NCBI RefSeq assembly: GCF_016584055.1
Contig: NZ_NRSH01000007.1
Location: forward strand, 1-35,885
DNA: 35,885 nt
DNA from: Halorhodospira neutriphila
GTDB taxonomy: Bacteria > Pseudomonadota > Gammaproteobacteria > Nitrococcales > Halorhodospiraceae
Direction of reading: 5' to 3'
Shown: positions 8,030 to 14,153 of the stretch, piece after piece
Layout of the letters: each line of letters begins with the position of its first letter
Numbering within the stretch: position 1 is the first letter of the stretch
Made by a program: the position numbers and the translations under genes
Notes under the pieces: model-generated
What the model was told of the DNA's origin: nothing
What the model saw: only the letters and a program-made list of their open reading frames with translations
Databases searched by the model: none

Positions 8030-8332
8030 CTACGCGGCGCTAGGGCCGCCGTCGCTGATCACGCCCACGCCGGCGGCGATGGCGTCGTAGGAATCCGCGC
8101 CGTCTCGGACAGCCTGCCGCGCCGCGGCCTCGGCGTAGGCGCACAGCCACCCAGGCACGCCCTCGCGGCGCAGCCGGCGGTGCAGGTTGACGACCGCCGT
8201 GTACTCCCGGCTGCGAGGGCCGCCGTCCATCTGCCGCGCGGTTATGCCGCCCCGGCCATCGGGCACTAGCTGCTGTCCGCGCCGAGCGGCCTCGGCGGCG
8301 AAGTCCACTACCGTCTGCGTCCTCGTCTCCAT
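8030..8332 (-). CDS. Hypothetical phage early protein (100 aa)
   Basis: The start is ATG 8332, preceded by TAGGAGAG. The product has a variable N-terminal half ([12 protein letters not shown], then a Gly-rich turn) and an Ala-rich helical C-terminal half. I do not recognise a family. It lies 9 bases upstream of dut and 8 bases downstream of the next unknown gene, which places it within the leftward operon. Codon use and spacing support a real gene. Confidence 0.6.
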   Translation of the reverse strand: METRTQTVVDFAAEAARRGQQLVPDGRGGITARQMDGGPRSREYTAVVNLHRRLRREGVPGWLCAYAEAAARQAVRDGADSYDAIAAGVGVISDGGPSAA

Positions 8333-8340
8333 GCTCTCTC

Positions 8341-8613
8341 CTAGGCCAGCAGCAGCTGGCCGCTCATAGCGAGCTCGACTTGGCGGTCGTGCTCGGCGTC
8401 GATCGCCTCGTCGAGCGCCATCTGCGTGTCCGGATCGCCCTCGGTCATCAGCTCGAGTGCCACGGCCGCCAGGGCCGGGTCGTCGATGCGCAGCGACCGG
8501 GTGCACCGCCGGCTCAGCGCGCCCTGCACCTCCGCGGCCTCCGGGCCGCCGCCGCGCAGCACCCGCCGGCAGGCGCCGGCGAGGGTGGCGTCGTCCAGCT
8601 CCTCGGCGGTCAT
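8341..8613 (-). CDS. Hypothetical phage early protein (90 aa)
   Basis: This is a short acidic, largely helical protein with no cysteine pair, membrane segment or known motif; the middle carries DDPALAAVALELM. ATG 8613 overlaps the stop of the preceding gene by 4 bases, with GAGGCA upstream. It is part of a run of small, tightly packed genes (8030-9600) of the kind found in the pL operons of lambdoid phages, where many products modulate host functions. No function is assigned. Confidence 0.55.
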   Translation of the reverse strand: MTAEELDDATLAGACRRVLRGGGPEAAEVQGALSRRCTRSLRIDDPALAAVALELMTEGDPDTQMALDEAIDAEHDRQVELAMSGQLLLA

Positions 8614-8825
8614 GACTGTGCCTCATAGCGCCGCCGGTAGAGCTCGCGGAGCTGCTCGCGGGCATGGACAAGCTCGGCGGCTGTCGTGGCGAGCCGGGGG
8701 TCCTCGTGCTCCAGCACACGGATAGCGCGGTCCAGGGCGCCCTCGACCTCGCGCCACTGGACGCGCTCTCCCTCGGGCAGGGCCCTCGGAGTGAAGGGGA
8801 TGGCGGGCGTCGTTTCTCCGGTCAT
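8610..8825 (-). CDS. Hypothetical phage early protein (71 aa)
   Basis: This is a small, charged, helix-rich protein (about residues 20-68 look like one or two amphipathic helices, including LRELYRRRYEAQ at the end). ATG 8825 is preceded by AAGGAG at suitable distance and overlaps the end of the next gene upstream by 4 bases. The first 30 bases (ATGACCGGAGAAACGACG) resemble those just upstream of the neighbouring gene at 9109 (ATGACCGGAGGAACGATG). This suggests that gene starts in this block arose by local duplication. Confidence 0.5.
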   Translation of the reverse strand: MTGETTPAIPFTPRALPEGERVQWREVEGALDRAIRVLEHEDPRLATTAAELVHAREQLRELYRRRYEAQS

Positions 8826-9109
8826 CGATGCTGCTCCTTGGCCGCTTGGGCGGCCTCCGCGTCTGAATTGGCGCCGGCTGCCAGAGCCTCAACCTCTTGC
8901 CTGCAGGCTTCCCGAAACGCGCGGGCGGCTCCGACTGCCTTATCTCGGTCGGGGAACTTGTACCGGCCATTCCACATGACGTTCCTGCCACGCAGGCGCG
9001 GGACCCAGTAACGGCACAGCTGCCCGTTTTCGACGGTGCGTAGCTGCCCGGCGCTGGCCCGAGGCGCGGTTGCGTACCAGCGGATCCGCGCGCAGGGGGT
9101 GGCGGGCAT
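8822..9109 (-). CDS. Hypothetical phage protein with Ala/Glu-rich tail, paralogue of next gene
   Basis: This is a 95-residue protein starting at ATG 9109, with GGAGGA five bases upstream; a second in-frame ATG at 9124 overlaps the upstream stop and is less well placed. The first half has aromatic and basic residues (RYWVPRLRGRNVMWNGRYKF), which look like a small beta domain. The tail is helical and closely resembles the end of the gene at 9121-9600, sharing ALAAGA, then DAEAAQA, KE and the terminal HR or HQR. Function is unknown. Confidence 0.55.
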   Translation of the reverse strand: MPATPCARIRWYATAPRASAGQLRTVENGQLCRYWVPRLRGRNVMWNGRYKFPDRDKAVGAARAFREACRQEVEALAAGANSDAEAAQAAKEQHR

Positions 9110-9120
9110 CGTTCCTCCGG

Positions 9121-9600
9121 TCATCGCTGGTGCTCCTTGGTCGCCTGGGCGGCCTCCGCGTCTGCCTCGGCGCCGGCGGCCAGGGCCTGGGCGGCCTGGC
9201 ACGCCTCCTCAATGCTCGGCTGGGAGAGGATCACGTAGATGTCATCCTCTAGCCTCATCAGCGCCCGCGTGTTCGCCGTCCGGCCGCCGCCGGCGCGAGC
9301 TTGCCCCTGCCGCGAGCGGGCGTGGACTAACCTGGCCGCGACGCCGTAGCCGCGCTTTGTATCCGCGGCAGGGCGGGTAGGCCCGGCGACCCCCGGGGCA
9401 CCGCACGACTTGCAGCCCTCCTCAGGGTCAGAGACGCGAGCCTGGCAGGCGGCGCAGTACCAGGCCTGGAGGAGCCCATCCGGCGACCCGTCGCCCCAGA
9501 GCTCGAAGCCGTTGCCGTGGTCGTCGAACCGGGTACGCATCCTCTGGGCGCCTGAGCGCTGAGCGAGCAAGTCATCGAGGCGGTTGTAGGTGGGTGGCAT
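9121..9600 (-). CDS. Hypothetical phage protein with zinc ribbon; first gene of the leftward operon
   Basis: This 159-residue protein starts at ATG 9600, with AGGAGG directly upstream. It carries a four-cysteine zinc ribbon (WYCAAC, 15-residue gap, CKSCG) in the middle of the chain and a C-terminal helical tail shared with the next gene. It is the first gene after the operator-covered leftward promoter at 9632-9660, so it should be the most strongly expressed early leftward product on induction. The earlier in-frame start at 9660 would lie within the promoter and is rejected. Function is unknown. Confidence 0.6.
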   Translation of the reverse strand: MPPTYNRLDDLLAQRSGAQRMRTRFDDHGNGFELWGDGSPDGLLQAWYCAACQARVSDPEEGCKSCGAPGVAGPTRPAADTKRGYGVAARLVHARSRQGQARAGGGRTANTRALMRLEDDIYVILSQPSIEEACQAAQALAAGAEADAEAAQATKEHQR

Positions 9601-9626
9601 CTGCTGCCTCCTGCTTTGCGCTGTTT

Positions 9627-9648
9627 CTAGCAATATATTGCTAGCAAT
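9627..9648. promoter_or_regulatory. Left operator (repressor binding site)
   Basis: CTAGCAATATATTGCTAG is a perfect 18-bp palindrome at 9627-9644, followed by an overlapping third half-site TAGCAAT (9642-9648). The same half-site recurs between the repressor and Cro-like genes (10136-10173). The palindrome covers the -10 of the leftward promoter, as expected for a lambda OL-type operator. Confidence 0.75.
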
Positions 9649-9660
9649 GGAGGCAGTCAA
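9632..9660 (-). promoter_or_regulatory. Predicted leftward early promoter (PL)
   Basis: On the minus strand, TTGACT (9655-9660), a 17-base spacer and TATATT (9632-9637) make a strong sigma-70 promoter. It reads into the gene starting at 9600 and the whole dut-rdgC-lysis-int operon. The operator palindrome overlies its -10. Confidence 0.7.
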
Positions 9661-9728
9661 GCAAAAAAGTGCTTGAAGGGGGTCAGATGTCCCAGGGGCG
9701 GGGTGTCGCGGGAGGCAATCTCAGAGGG

Positions 9729-10112
9729 TCAGCTCGCCCTGGAGCGACCCTCCGGTGCGTCTTTATCTACTTGATACGCAAACTCTTTTTCAGAGACCCG
9801 CTCTATGTACCTTTTGCCCTCATCATCTGCATGGGAGTAAGAGTAGACGACGCGCTCCATGCGCTTCCCAGCGAGCAGAGCGTCGAGGGACTGGTCCGGG
9901 ATCATCAGCGTCCAGGCCTTGAGGCCGTAGACCGACGCCACGGACTTCAGGCTGTTGAGCGTCCGGGTGTGACCAGACTCCGGCCGGAGCATGTTGCTGA
10001 TGGTCCGCTGAGACACGCCGGCGAGCTTCGCTAGCCGCTCCTGGGTGTGCCCCTTGTGGGCCATCAGCTTGCTCAGGTTCTCGGCTATGGCGCGCGTCTC
10101 TTCGTCGTCCAT
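9729..10112 (-). CDS. Phage repressor (CI-type HTH protein, short form)
   Basis: This 127-residue protein has an N-terminal XRE-type helix-turn-helix (about residues 23-44, HTQERLAKLAGVSQRTISNM) and a C-terminal half with no LexA/S24 peptidase signature. Self-cleavage on induction is therefore unlikely, and induction may need another signal. I chose ATG 10112 because the upstream extension would run across the operator region. It is transcribed leftward, divergent from the Cro-like gene, with TAGCAAT operators on both sides (9627 and 10136-10173). This is the genetic switch layout of lambdoid phages. Confidence 0.85.
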   Translation of the reverse strand: MDDEETRAIAENLSKLMAHKGHTQERLAKLAGVSQRTISNMLRPESGHTRTLNSLKSVASVYGLKAWTLMIPDQSLDALLAGKRMERVVYSYSHADDEGKRYIERVSEKEFAYQVDKDAPEGRSRAS

Positions 10113-10135
10113 ACCCCAAGCATGGGGCACCCCCG

Positions 10136-10173
10136 TAGCAATAGGGCTCTTGCTGTTTAAGCAATAGATTGCT
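10136..10173. promoter_or_regulatory. Right operator region between repressor and Cro-like gene
   Basis: Half-sites TAGCAAT (10136-10142) and TTGCT (10150-10154) and the near-palindrome AGCAATAGATTGCT (10160-10173) match the left operator at 9627. They lie inside the 73-bp divergent intergenic region and within the predicted rightward promoter. Confidence 0.7.
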
Positions 10174-10178
10174 AGATT
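10150..10178 (+). promoter_or_regulatory. Predicted rightward early promoter (PR), giving a leaderless Cro-like mRNA
   Basis: TTGCTG (10150-10155), a 17-base spacer and TAGATT (10173-10178) read rightward. The Cro-like ATG is at 10186, about 8 bases after the -10, and there is no ribosome site. The transcript would start at or next to the ATG. The operator lies in the spacer. Confidence 0.55.
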
Positions 10179-10185
10179 CTCACCC

Positions 10186-10383
10186 ATGGATACGACCATC
10201 GAAGACATTAGAGCTGAGCTGCAGCGGCGCCGGGGCACATGGGTCCGGCTCAGCGAAGAGACGGGGATCGGCTACCACTGGCTCACGAAGTTCGCCCAAG
10301 GGCGTATATCCAACCCCGGATACCAGAAGGTGGCCGAGCTCAAGGCCCGTCTCCTCGATGAAGGTGGCGCCGATGCGGCTTAG
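10186..10383 (+). CDS. Cro-like HTH regulator
   Basis: This 65-residue DNA-binding protein is predicted to have a helix-turn-helix at about residues 19-42 (WVRLSEETGIGYHWLTKFAQ). Small size, divergent orientation from the repressor and a shared operator region make it the functional counterpart of lambda Cro. No Shine-Dalgarno precedes ATG 10186, which fits leaderless translation from the promoter just upstream. The gene end overlaps a possible upstream start (10373) of the next gene. Role assignment rests on context plus the HTH. Confidence 0.8.
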   Translation: MDTTIEDIRAELQRRRGTWVRLSEETGIGYHWLTKFAQGRISNPGYQKVAELKARLLDEGGADAA

Positions 10384-10453
10384 CTCGCCCATGACCGTCT
10401 CCTCTCAGGAGGCACACCCAGAGCATGGGTCACCAGCGACCGAGGAGGGAGAG

Positions 10454-11038
10454 TTGAACCATCCACCCGTACGTCAAGCGGTGCTGATCGCCCATGCGGA
10501 GCAGCAGCGCCTCCGCACTGGGCAGTCGCACGAAGAGTGGGCCGAGGCCGTCGACGCGGCCTACTGCCGGCTGGTCCCGCGCGGCCACCGCAGCCTGCCG
10601 GCCCCGGACCTCCAGCACGTCGAGGGCGCCGACGAGTGGCGCAAGCTGCTCCGCGCCTGGGATCAGCAGATCCGGCGCTACGTCGCCGGCGAGCGCCACT
10701 GGCCCGCGGAGCTCGAGGAGGCGTGGGTCGAAGCCCTCGACGAGCCCTACCGCAGCGAGTGCCGCCGCGAGCTCGCCCAGCGCCTCGGCTGCTACGGCGC
10801 CATCCGCCGCCCCGGCGGCCAGGAGGGGGACGGGGAGTCGTGGGCCGCCATACTCGATGACTTCAGTTCCATCACCCAGGACATGGCGACGATCATGGCC
10901 GACAGCCGGATGGACTCCGGCGACGATCTCGAGGGCCTGATCCGCGACATCGACCGCATGGAGGCCGACCTGGTTGCCATGCGAGAGCGCGCACGCGAGA
11001 TCGCCCGCCATGGCCCTGCGCTGCAGAGCGTGTCGTAG
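10454..11038 (+). CDS. Hypothetical early regulator, position of CII / YdaT-like genes
   Basis: This is a mostly helical, acidic protein of about 194 residues. The body contains QIRRYVAGERHWPAELEEAW and a C-terminal coiled-coil-like stretch (about 145-185). The start is decided by the ribosome site: TTG 10454 follows GAGGAGGGAGA, whereas the in-frame ATGs at 10373 and 10391 have none; the longer form would overlap the Cro-like gene. Placement right after cro and before the replication initiator matches cII or ydaT-type genes of lambdoid and Rac-like prophages. The sequence similarity I perceive to YdaT is weak, so the role stays open. Confidence 0.6.
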   Translation: MNHPPVRQAVLIAHAEQQRLRTGQSHEEWAEAVDAAYCRLVPRGHRSLPAPDLQHVEGADEWRKLLRAWDQQIRRYVAGERHWPAELEEAWVEALDEPYRSECRRELAQRLGCYGAIRRPGGQEGDGESWAAILDDFSSITQDMATIMADSRMDSGDDLEGLIRDIDRMEADLVAMRERAREIARHGPALQSVS

Positions 11039-11048
11039 GAGGGTGACG

Positions 11049-11084
11049 ATGACCCACGATCAATCCCCCGGGGGGCGGCCATGA
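11049..11084 (+). CDS. Possible 11-residue coupling peptide ahead of the replication gene
   Basis: ATG 11049 follows a strong GGAGGGTGACG ribosome site and encodes only 11 residues before a TGA that overlaps the ATG of the replication gene (ATGA at 11081-11084). The replication gene itself has only a G-run in place of a clear Shine-Dalgarno. The mini-ORF may load ribosomes for coupled translation. This is inferred. Confidence 0.3.
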   Translation: MTHDQSPGGRP

Positions 11085-12013
11085 GTGCCATCAAGCTCAA
11101 CGAGGAGGAGCTCGAGGCCCTGCAGTCGTCCCACGTCTCCCACGAGGCCAAGCTCCTCTACATCACCGTCATCCGGCCGGCCATGGACTACGGCACAGGC
11201 ATCGCCGGCCGCAAGCGCACGCTCTCCTACCAGCAGATCCGCGAAGCCCTCGAGTATTTACCTCCCCACGGCTCCAAGCGCCGCGAGCAGCGCTACACCC
11301 GCGAGCAGGCCCGCGGCGTGATCCGTGAGCTCGAGCGCGCCGGGTGGATCGAGTGGCACAGGACCTCCAGGCGCGGCCTCGTCTTCCGCTGTCGACTGGC
11401 CTCGTGGGATCAGTGTGGCTCATCGAGGACCAACACGGGACCAACACGGGACGAACACCGGAGGACCAACACGACCGAAGAAGCCGATAACCCGAGCGCT
11501 GGCAGCGACTTAGATGCAGAAGGTGAGGGAGGGAATAACACCGGGGAAACACCTTGCTGCACCGCAATGACCAACACCCCTCCGGAGGTCCGGGAGTCCG
11601 GAATGGGGGCACACACACACACCGGGGAGACCCGATACGGGGGAGCCGCCGGCGAGCGCGCTGACGCGGGTGTGTGTGATGCCCCCGCGCCGGGGGATCG
11701 CTTCGAGGACTGGTGGCGCACCTACCCCAAGGCGGTCGGCAAGAAGAGGGCTCGGGAGCTGTGGGAGGCCAAGGGGCTGGACGGCAGAGCCGACGAGCTC
11801 ATCGCCGACGTCCAGCTCCGCCAGGGGACGGACCGGAAGTGGGTGGCCGGGTACGTCCCCAACCCCGCGACCTACCTGCAGCAGGAGCGCTGGAACGACG
11901 AGATCGAGCGTGAGCGGCCGCGGCTCCAGGCCATCCAGGGCGGCCGCTCGGCACCGCGGCGGGGCGCCGAGGGCAACGAAGAGGCCGTGAGGGCCTTCCT
12001 CGAGGAGGGTTGA
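11081..12013 (+). CDS. Phage replication initiator (O-like), winged-helix N-terminus
   Basis: This 310-residue protein has an N-terminal winged-helix region (about residues 1-110) like those of phage O-type and RepA-like initiators. A low-complexity Thr/Asn/Gly-rich linker follows (about 113-200), then a conserved C-terminal module beginning DWWRTYPKAVGKKRARELW and containing GYVPNPATYLQQERW, which is typical of phage replication and DnaT-like proteins. Directly repeated GACCAACACG sequences lie in the DNA encoding the linker, as lambda ori lies inside gene O. It is followed after 2 bases by a gene in the position of a helicase loader. Confidence 0.8.
   Translation: MSAIKLNEEELEALQSSHVSHEAKLLYITVIRPAMDYGTGIAGRKRTLSYQQIREALEYLPPHGSKRREQRYTREQARGVIRELERAGWIEWHRTSRRGLVFRCRLASWDQCGSSRTNTGPTRDEHRRTNTTEEADNPSAGSDLDAEGEGGNNTGETPCCTAMTNTPPEVRESGMGAHTHTGETRYGGAAGERADAGVCDAPAPGDRFEDWWRTYPKAVGKKRARELWEAKGLDGRADELIADVQLRQGTDRKWVAGYVPNPATYLQQERWNDEIERERPRLQAIQGGRSAPRRGAEGNEEAVRAFLEEG
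11428..11474. repeat. Iteron cluster, candidate prophage replication origin
   Basis: Four direct repeats of consensus GACCAACACG start at 11428, 11439, 11450 (one variant, GACGAACACC) and 11464. The first three are spaced exactly 11 bp, one helical turn; a fifth copy, GACCAACAC, is at 11569. They lie in the middle of the initiator gene, where lambda and related phages keep their origin. The region 11484-11575 downstream is locally less GC-rich and could serve as the unwinding element. Confidence 0.65.
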
Positions 12014-12015
12014 CG

Positions 12016-12807
12016 ATGCAACAGGGCGACAAGCAGGAGTTCGCACGGGCTCTGCAGGCGACGATGGAGCTCTACGACAAGGGGCTCTCGCGGGACGCGA
12101 TGGGGATGTGGTGGCACGCCCTCGGCGGCTACCAGCTCGAGGAGGTCAAGGGCGGCCTCACGCGCCACATCCAGGACCCGGACCGCGGCCGCTGGGCGCC
12201 GAAGCCGGCGGACGTGATCGCCGCGATCCAGTCGGCATACCTCGACCAGTGGCCGTCCGCCGAGCAGGCCTGGGCGCAGGCGATCGAGGCGGCTGACGAG
12301 AGCGCCACGGTGGTCTGGCAGTCCCGCGAGGCGCAGCAGGCGTGGCACCAGGCCGCCCAGGCGATCTACGAGGACGGCGACAAGGTCGGCGCCCGGGTGG
12401 CGTTCAAGGAGGCCTACAACCGGCTCGTCCGCGAGGCCGTCGACGCCGGGCAGTCGCCGGTCTCCGCGGTCTCGCTGGGCCACGACGTGCAGGGCCGCCG
12501 GGATGCGCTGACGACTGCCGTCGACCAGGGCCTGCTCAGCAGCGAAGCCGCCCAGCGCCACCTCCCGGCGCCGGAGGCGACCGCCGAGGGCGTGGCGGGC
12601 CTGCTGACGGCTGGCGGCGACGGCGAGGGCGGCGAGCCCGCGTACCCCGCCGAGCAGCTTGAGGCCCTGCGCCGGGCCGCATCCGGGTCGCGCCCCCGAT
12701 CCTCGCCGGCCAGCGATGAGCGCGGCCGCCCCGACGAACTCGAGGCCGAGCGGCAGCGGCAGCTCTCGCAGCTCCAGGAGCTGGAGTCCCAGGAGGCGGC
12801 GGCATGA
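12016..12807 (+). CDS. Putative helicase loader (P / G39P-like phage replication protein)
   Basis: This is a 263-residue protein. The N-terminal 65 residues, with FARALQATMELYDKGLS, MWWHALGGYQLEEVKGGL and RWAPKPADVIAAI, follow the pattern of a small helical domain in phage helicase loader/inhibitor proteins. The rest is helical, acidic and ends in a Glu/Gln-rich coiled coil. ATG 12016 has GAGGAGGG upstream; the TTG two codons earlier is less likely. Its position directly after the O-like initiator is that of lambda P. The family call is by pattern and context, not certain. Confidence 0.65.
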   Translation: MQQGDKQEFARALQATMELYDKGLSRDAMGMWWHALGGYQLEEVKGGLTRHIQDPDRGRWAPKPADVIAAIQSAYLDQWPSAEQAWAQAIEAADESATVVWQSREAQQAWHQAAQAIYEDGDKVGARVAFKEAYNRLVREAVDAGQSPVSAVSLGHDVQGRRDALTTAVDQGLLSSEAAQRHLPAPEATAEGVAGLLTAGGDGEGGEPAYPAEQLEALRRAASGSRPRSSPASDERGRPDELEAERQRQLSQLQELESQEAAA

Positions 12808-13454
12808 AGGACTACGAGGGCACGCGCGGCATACGGCCGACGGCCCGCGTGGCCGGCGGCAGCTGGAACCGCACCAGCAGACCCGGGCCACCTCCAGGCC
12901 GCGAGCACGCCGCGCCGCCTGAGCGCCGCCGCGTGCCCGCCGAGTCGCGGCCGATGACCCCGGCGGCCCCTTCGGCCGGGGATGCCGGAGGATCCTCGGG
13001 GGCTGGGCGTGGCCGCCGCGGCGGTGATGCCGATGCCTCCGGCGGTGCCGCTGGGCGCGAAGGCCGAGCCGCCGGCGCGGCGGATCAGGACGAGAGCCGC
13101 GACGCCGGGCGCGTCTCCCACGGCAGCGAGCCGGCAACCGAGCGCGATGGCGGCATCGACGGGCAGGCCGCCGCCGGCGACGCCCCGGATACCGAGGCGG
13201 ACGGTGCCGGCCCCTGCGACCCCGGGAGCGAGGCCGAAGTCGAAATGCGTGCGGCGCTCGCCGAGGTGGCGGTCCTGTTTGCCCTGCGCGACGCGCTCGC
13301 CGACGCGGCTCCTCGCCGGGCGGCCCTGGCAAGCGAGGTCCAGCGCTACCTCGGCGCCGACCCGCGGCCGGCGCTCGAGTCGCTGCGCGACCGTGGCCTG
13401 GTCGAGCACATCGAGGCCGCTGACCTCTGGCGGCCGGTGAAGGGGGTGGCGTGA
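12804..13454 (+). CDS. Hypothetical protein: disordered N-terminus plus small C-terminal helical domain
   Basis: This is a 216-residue protein. Residues about 1-145 are extremely rich in Gly, Ala, Arg, Asp, Pro and Ser and look disordered. Residues about 148-214 resemble a compact winged-helix unit (AALAEVAVLFALRDALAD, then LASEVQRYLG and LESLRDRGLVEHIE). The start overlaps the preceding stop (ATGA at 12804-12807) with AGGAGG just upstream. The order, after a helicase loader and before Ogr, and the short C-terminal HTH suggest a regulator or replication accessory protein. I do not recognise it. Confidence 0.6.
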   Translation: MKDYEGTRGIRPTARVAGGSWNRTSRPGPPPGREHAAPPERRRVPAESRPMTPAAPSAGDAGGSSGAGRGRRGGDADASGGAAGREGRAAGAADQDESRDAGRVSHGSEPATERDGGIDGQAAAGDAPDTEADGAGPCDPGSEAEVEMRAALAEVAVLFALRDALADAAPRRAALASEVQRYLGADPRPALESLRDRGLVEHIEAADLWRPVKGVA

Positions 13455-13639
13455 TGTGGGCGTGGACCTTGCTCGGTGTAGCGGCGACCGTCGCGGCAGC
13501 TGCCGGCGCCGTGGCGGTGGTCGGTGTTTTCCGGGGCATCCGGCGCGGCATCGAGCCGCCGCCGCGGCTGCCGTGGAAGCGAAGCGGCCAGCCGGGCGCG
13601 CACCCCTCACGTCCTGACGATGGAGGCTCCGCACGATGA
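13454..13639 (+). CDS. Small single-pass membrane protein
   Basis: This 61-residue protein has one strongly hydrophobic N-terminal segment (about residues 3-25, WAWTLLGVAATVAAAAGAVA) and a basic, Pro/Arg-rich cytoplasmic tail. The start ATG 13454 overlaps the previous stop (TGATG). It sits between an early gene and the ogr-like gene and overlaps the latter by 4 bases. Function is unknown. Confidence 0.5.
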   Translation: MWAWTLLGVAATVAAAAGAVAVVGVFRGIRRGIEPPPRLPWKRSGQPGAHPSRPDDGGSAR

Positions 13640-13884
13640 AGGTACTCTGCCCCCACTGCAGCTCCCCTTCGATCATCCGCTCCAGCGAGCAGGTGACGCG
13701 GTTAGCGAGAGAGGCGAAGCTGATCTGCCAGAACCCGGACTGCGGCCATACCTTCAAGGTCATGATCGAGGCGTACCTGACGATCTCCCAGCCGCGCTGC
13801 CCGCATCCCGATGTCGAGCTTCCGGAGGCACCTCTGACGGCTGGCGAAGGCGTTCAGGCTTCGCAGCGCCGAGAGGCTACGTGA
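13636..13884 (+). CDS. ogr: Ogr/Delta-like zinc-finger activator of late transcription
   Basis: This 82-residue homologue of P2 Ogr and P4 Delta activates the phage late promoters by touching RNA polymerase alpha. The Cys set C5-x2-C8-x22-C31-x4-C36 is exactly the Ogr spacing, with the characteristic CPHC and NPDCGHTF. ATG 13636 overlaps the previous gene by 4 bases. It is the last gene of the rightward early operon, so late expression follows replication. The sites it would bind are proposed at 16945, 21598 and 28534. Confidence 0.92.
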   Translation: MKVLCPHCSSPSIIRSSEQVTRLAREAKLICQNPDCGHTFKVMIEAYLTISQPRCPHPDVELPEAPLTAGEGVQASQRREAT

Positions 13885-14153
13885 GCTGCATGAGCTCGCA
13901 TGGATGTGGGCGTGCCTTATGGCCCGCGCTTTTGCCGCTGAGACGGCGCCTGCGGCGGCCTCGCTGGAGTCGTGCAGATGCACGGTTCGCGGTGCAAAAA
14001 ACGCGCAGGCGCGGCGGGGAGGAGAGTGCGCGCCTCGGGGTCGAAGACCCCCACCCGGGGGGGGTGGCAGGGCCCGCCTGGGCCGGGACGAAAAAGCCCC
14101 GCACGGCTGCGCCGCGCGGGGCTTTCGCTTGTCGCCAGGTGATGCTGGAGCGG
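13885..14153. other. Intergenic stretch between convergent ogr and portal genes
   Basis: No gene of its own is supported here. It holds a CCACCC/GGGTGG hairpin near 14052-14067 and the terminator of the leftward Q-P transcript at 14091-14123. The open frames running through it are shadows without ribosome sites. Confidence 0.5.
14091..14123 (-). terminator. Intrinsic terminator of the portal/terminase operon
   Basis: On the minus strand the stem AGCCCCGC / GCGGGGCT (14116-14123 with 14095-14102) is followed by five T residues (14095-14091). It lies about 30 bases after the portal stop codon. Confidence 0.75.

Noticed and set aside
11428-11474. CRISPR-like short array
   Set aside because: The repeats are about 10 bp and nearly contiguous, inside a coding gene, with no spacers; they fit iterons.
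11872-13656. 594-codon minus-strand open frame over the replication module
   Set aside because: Antisense to four overlapping genes with good ribosome sites; Arg/Pro/Ala-rich shadow sequence.
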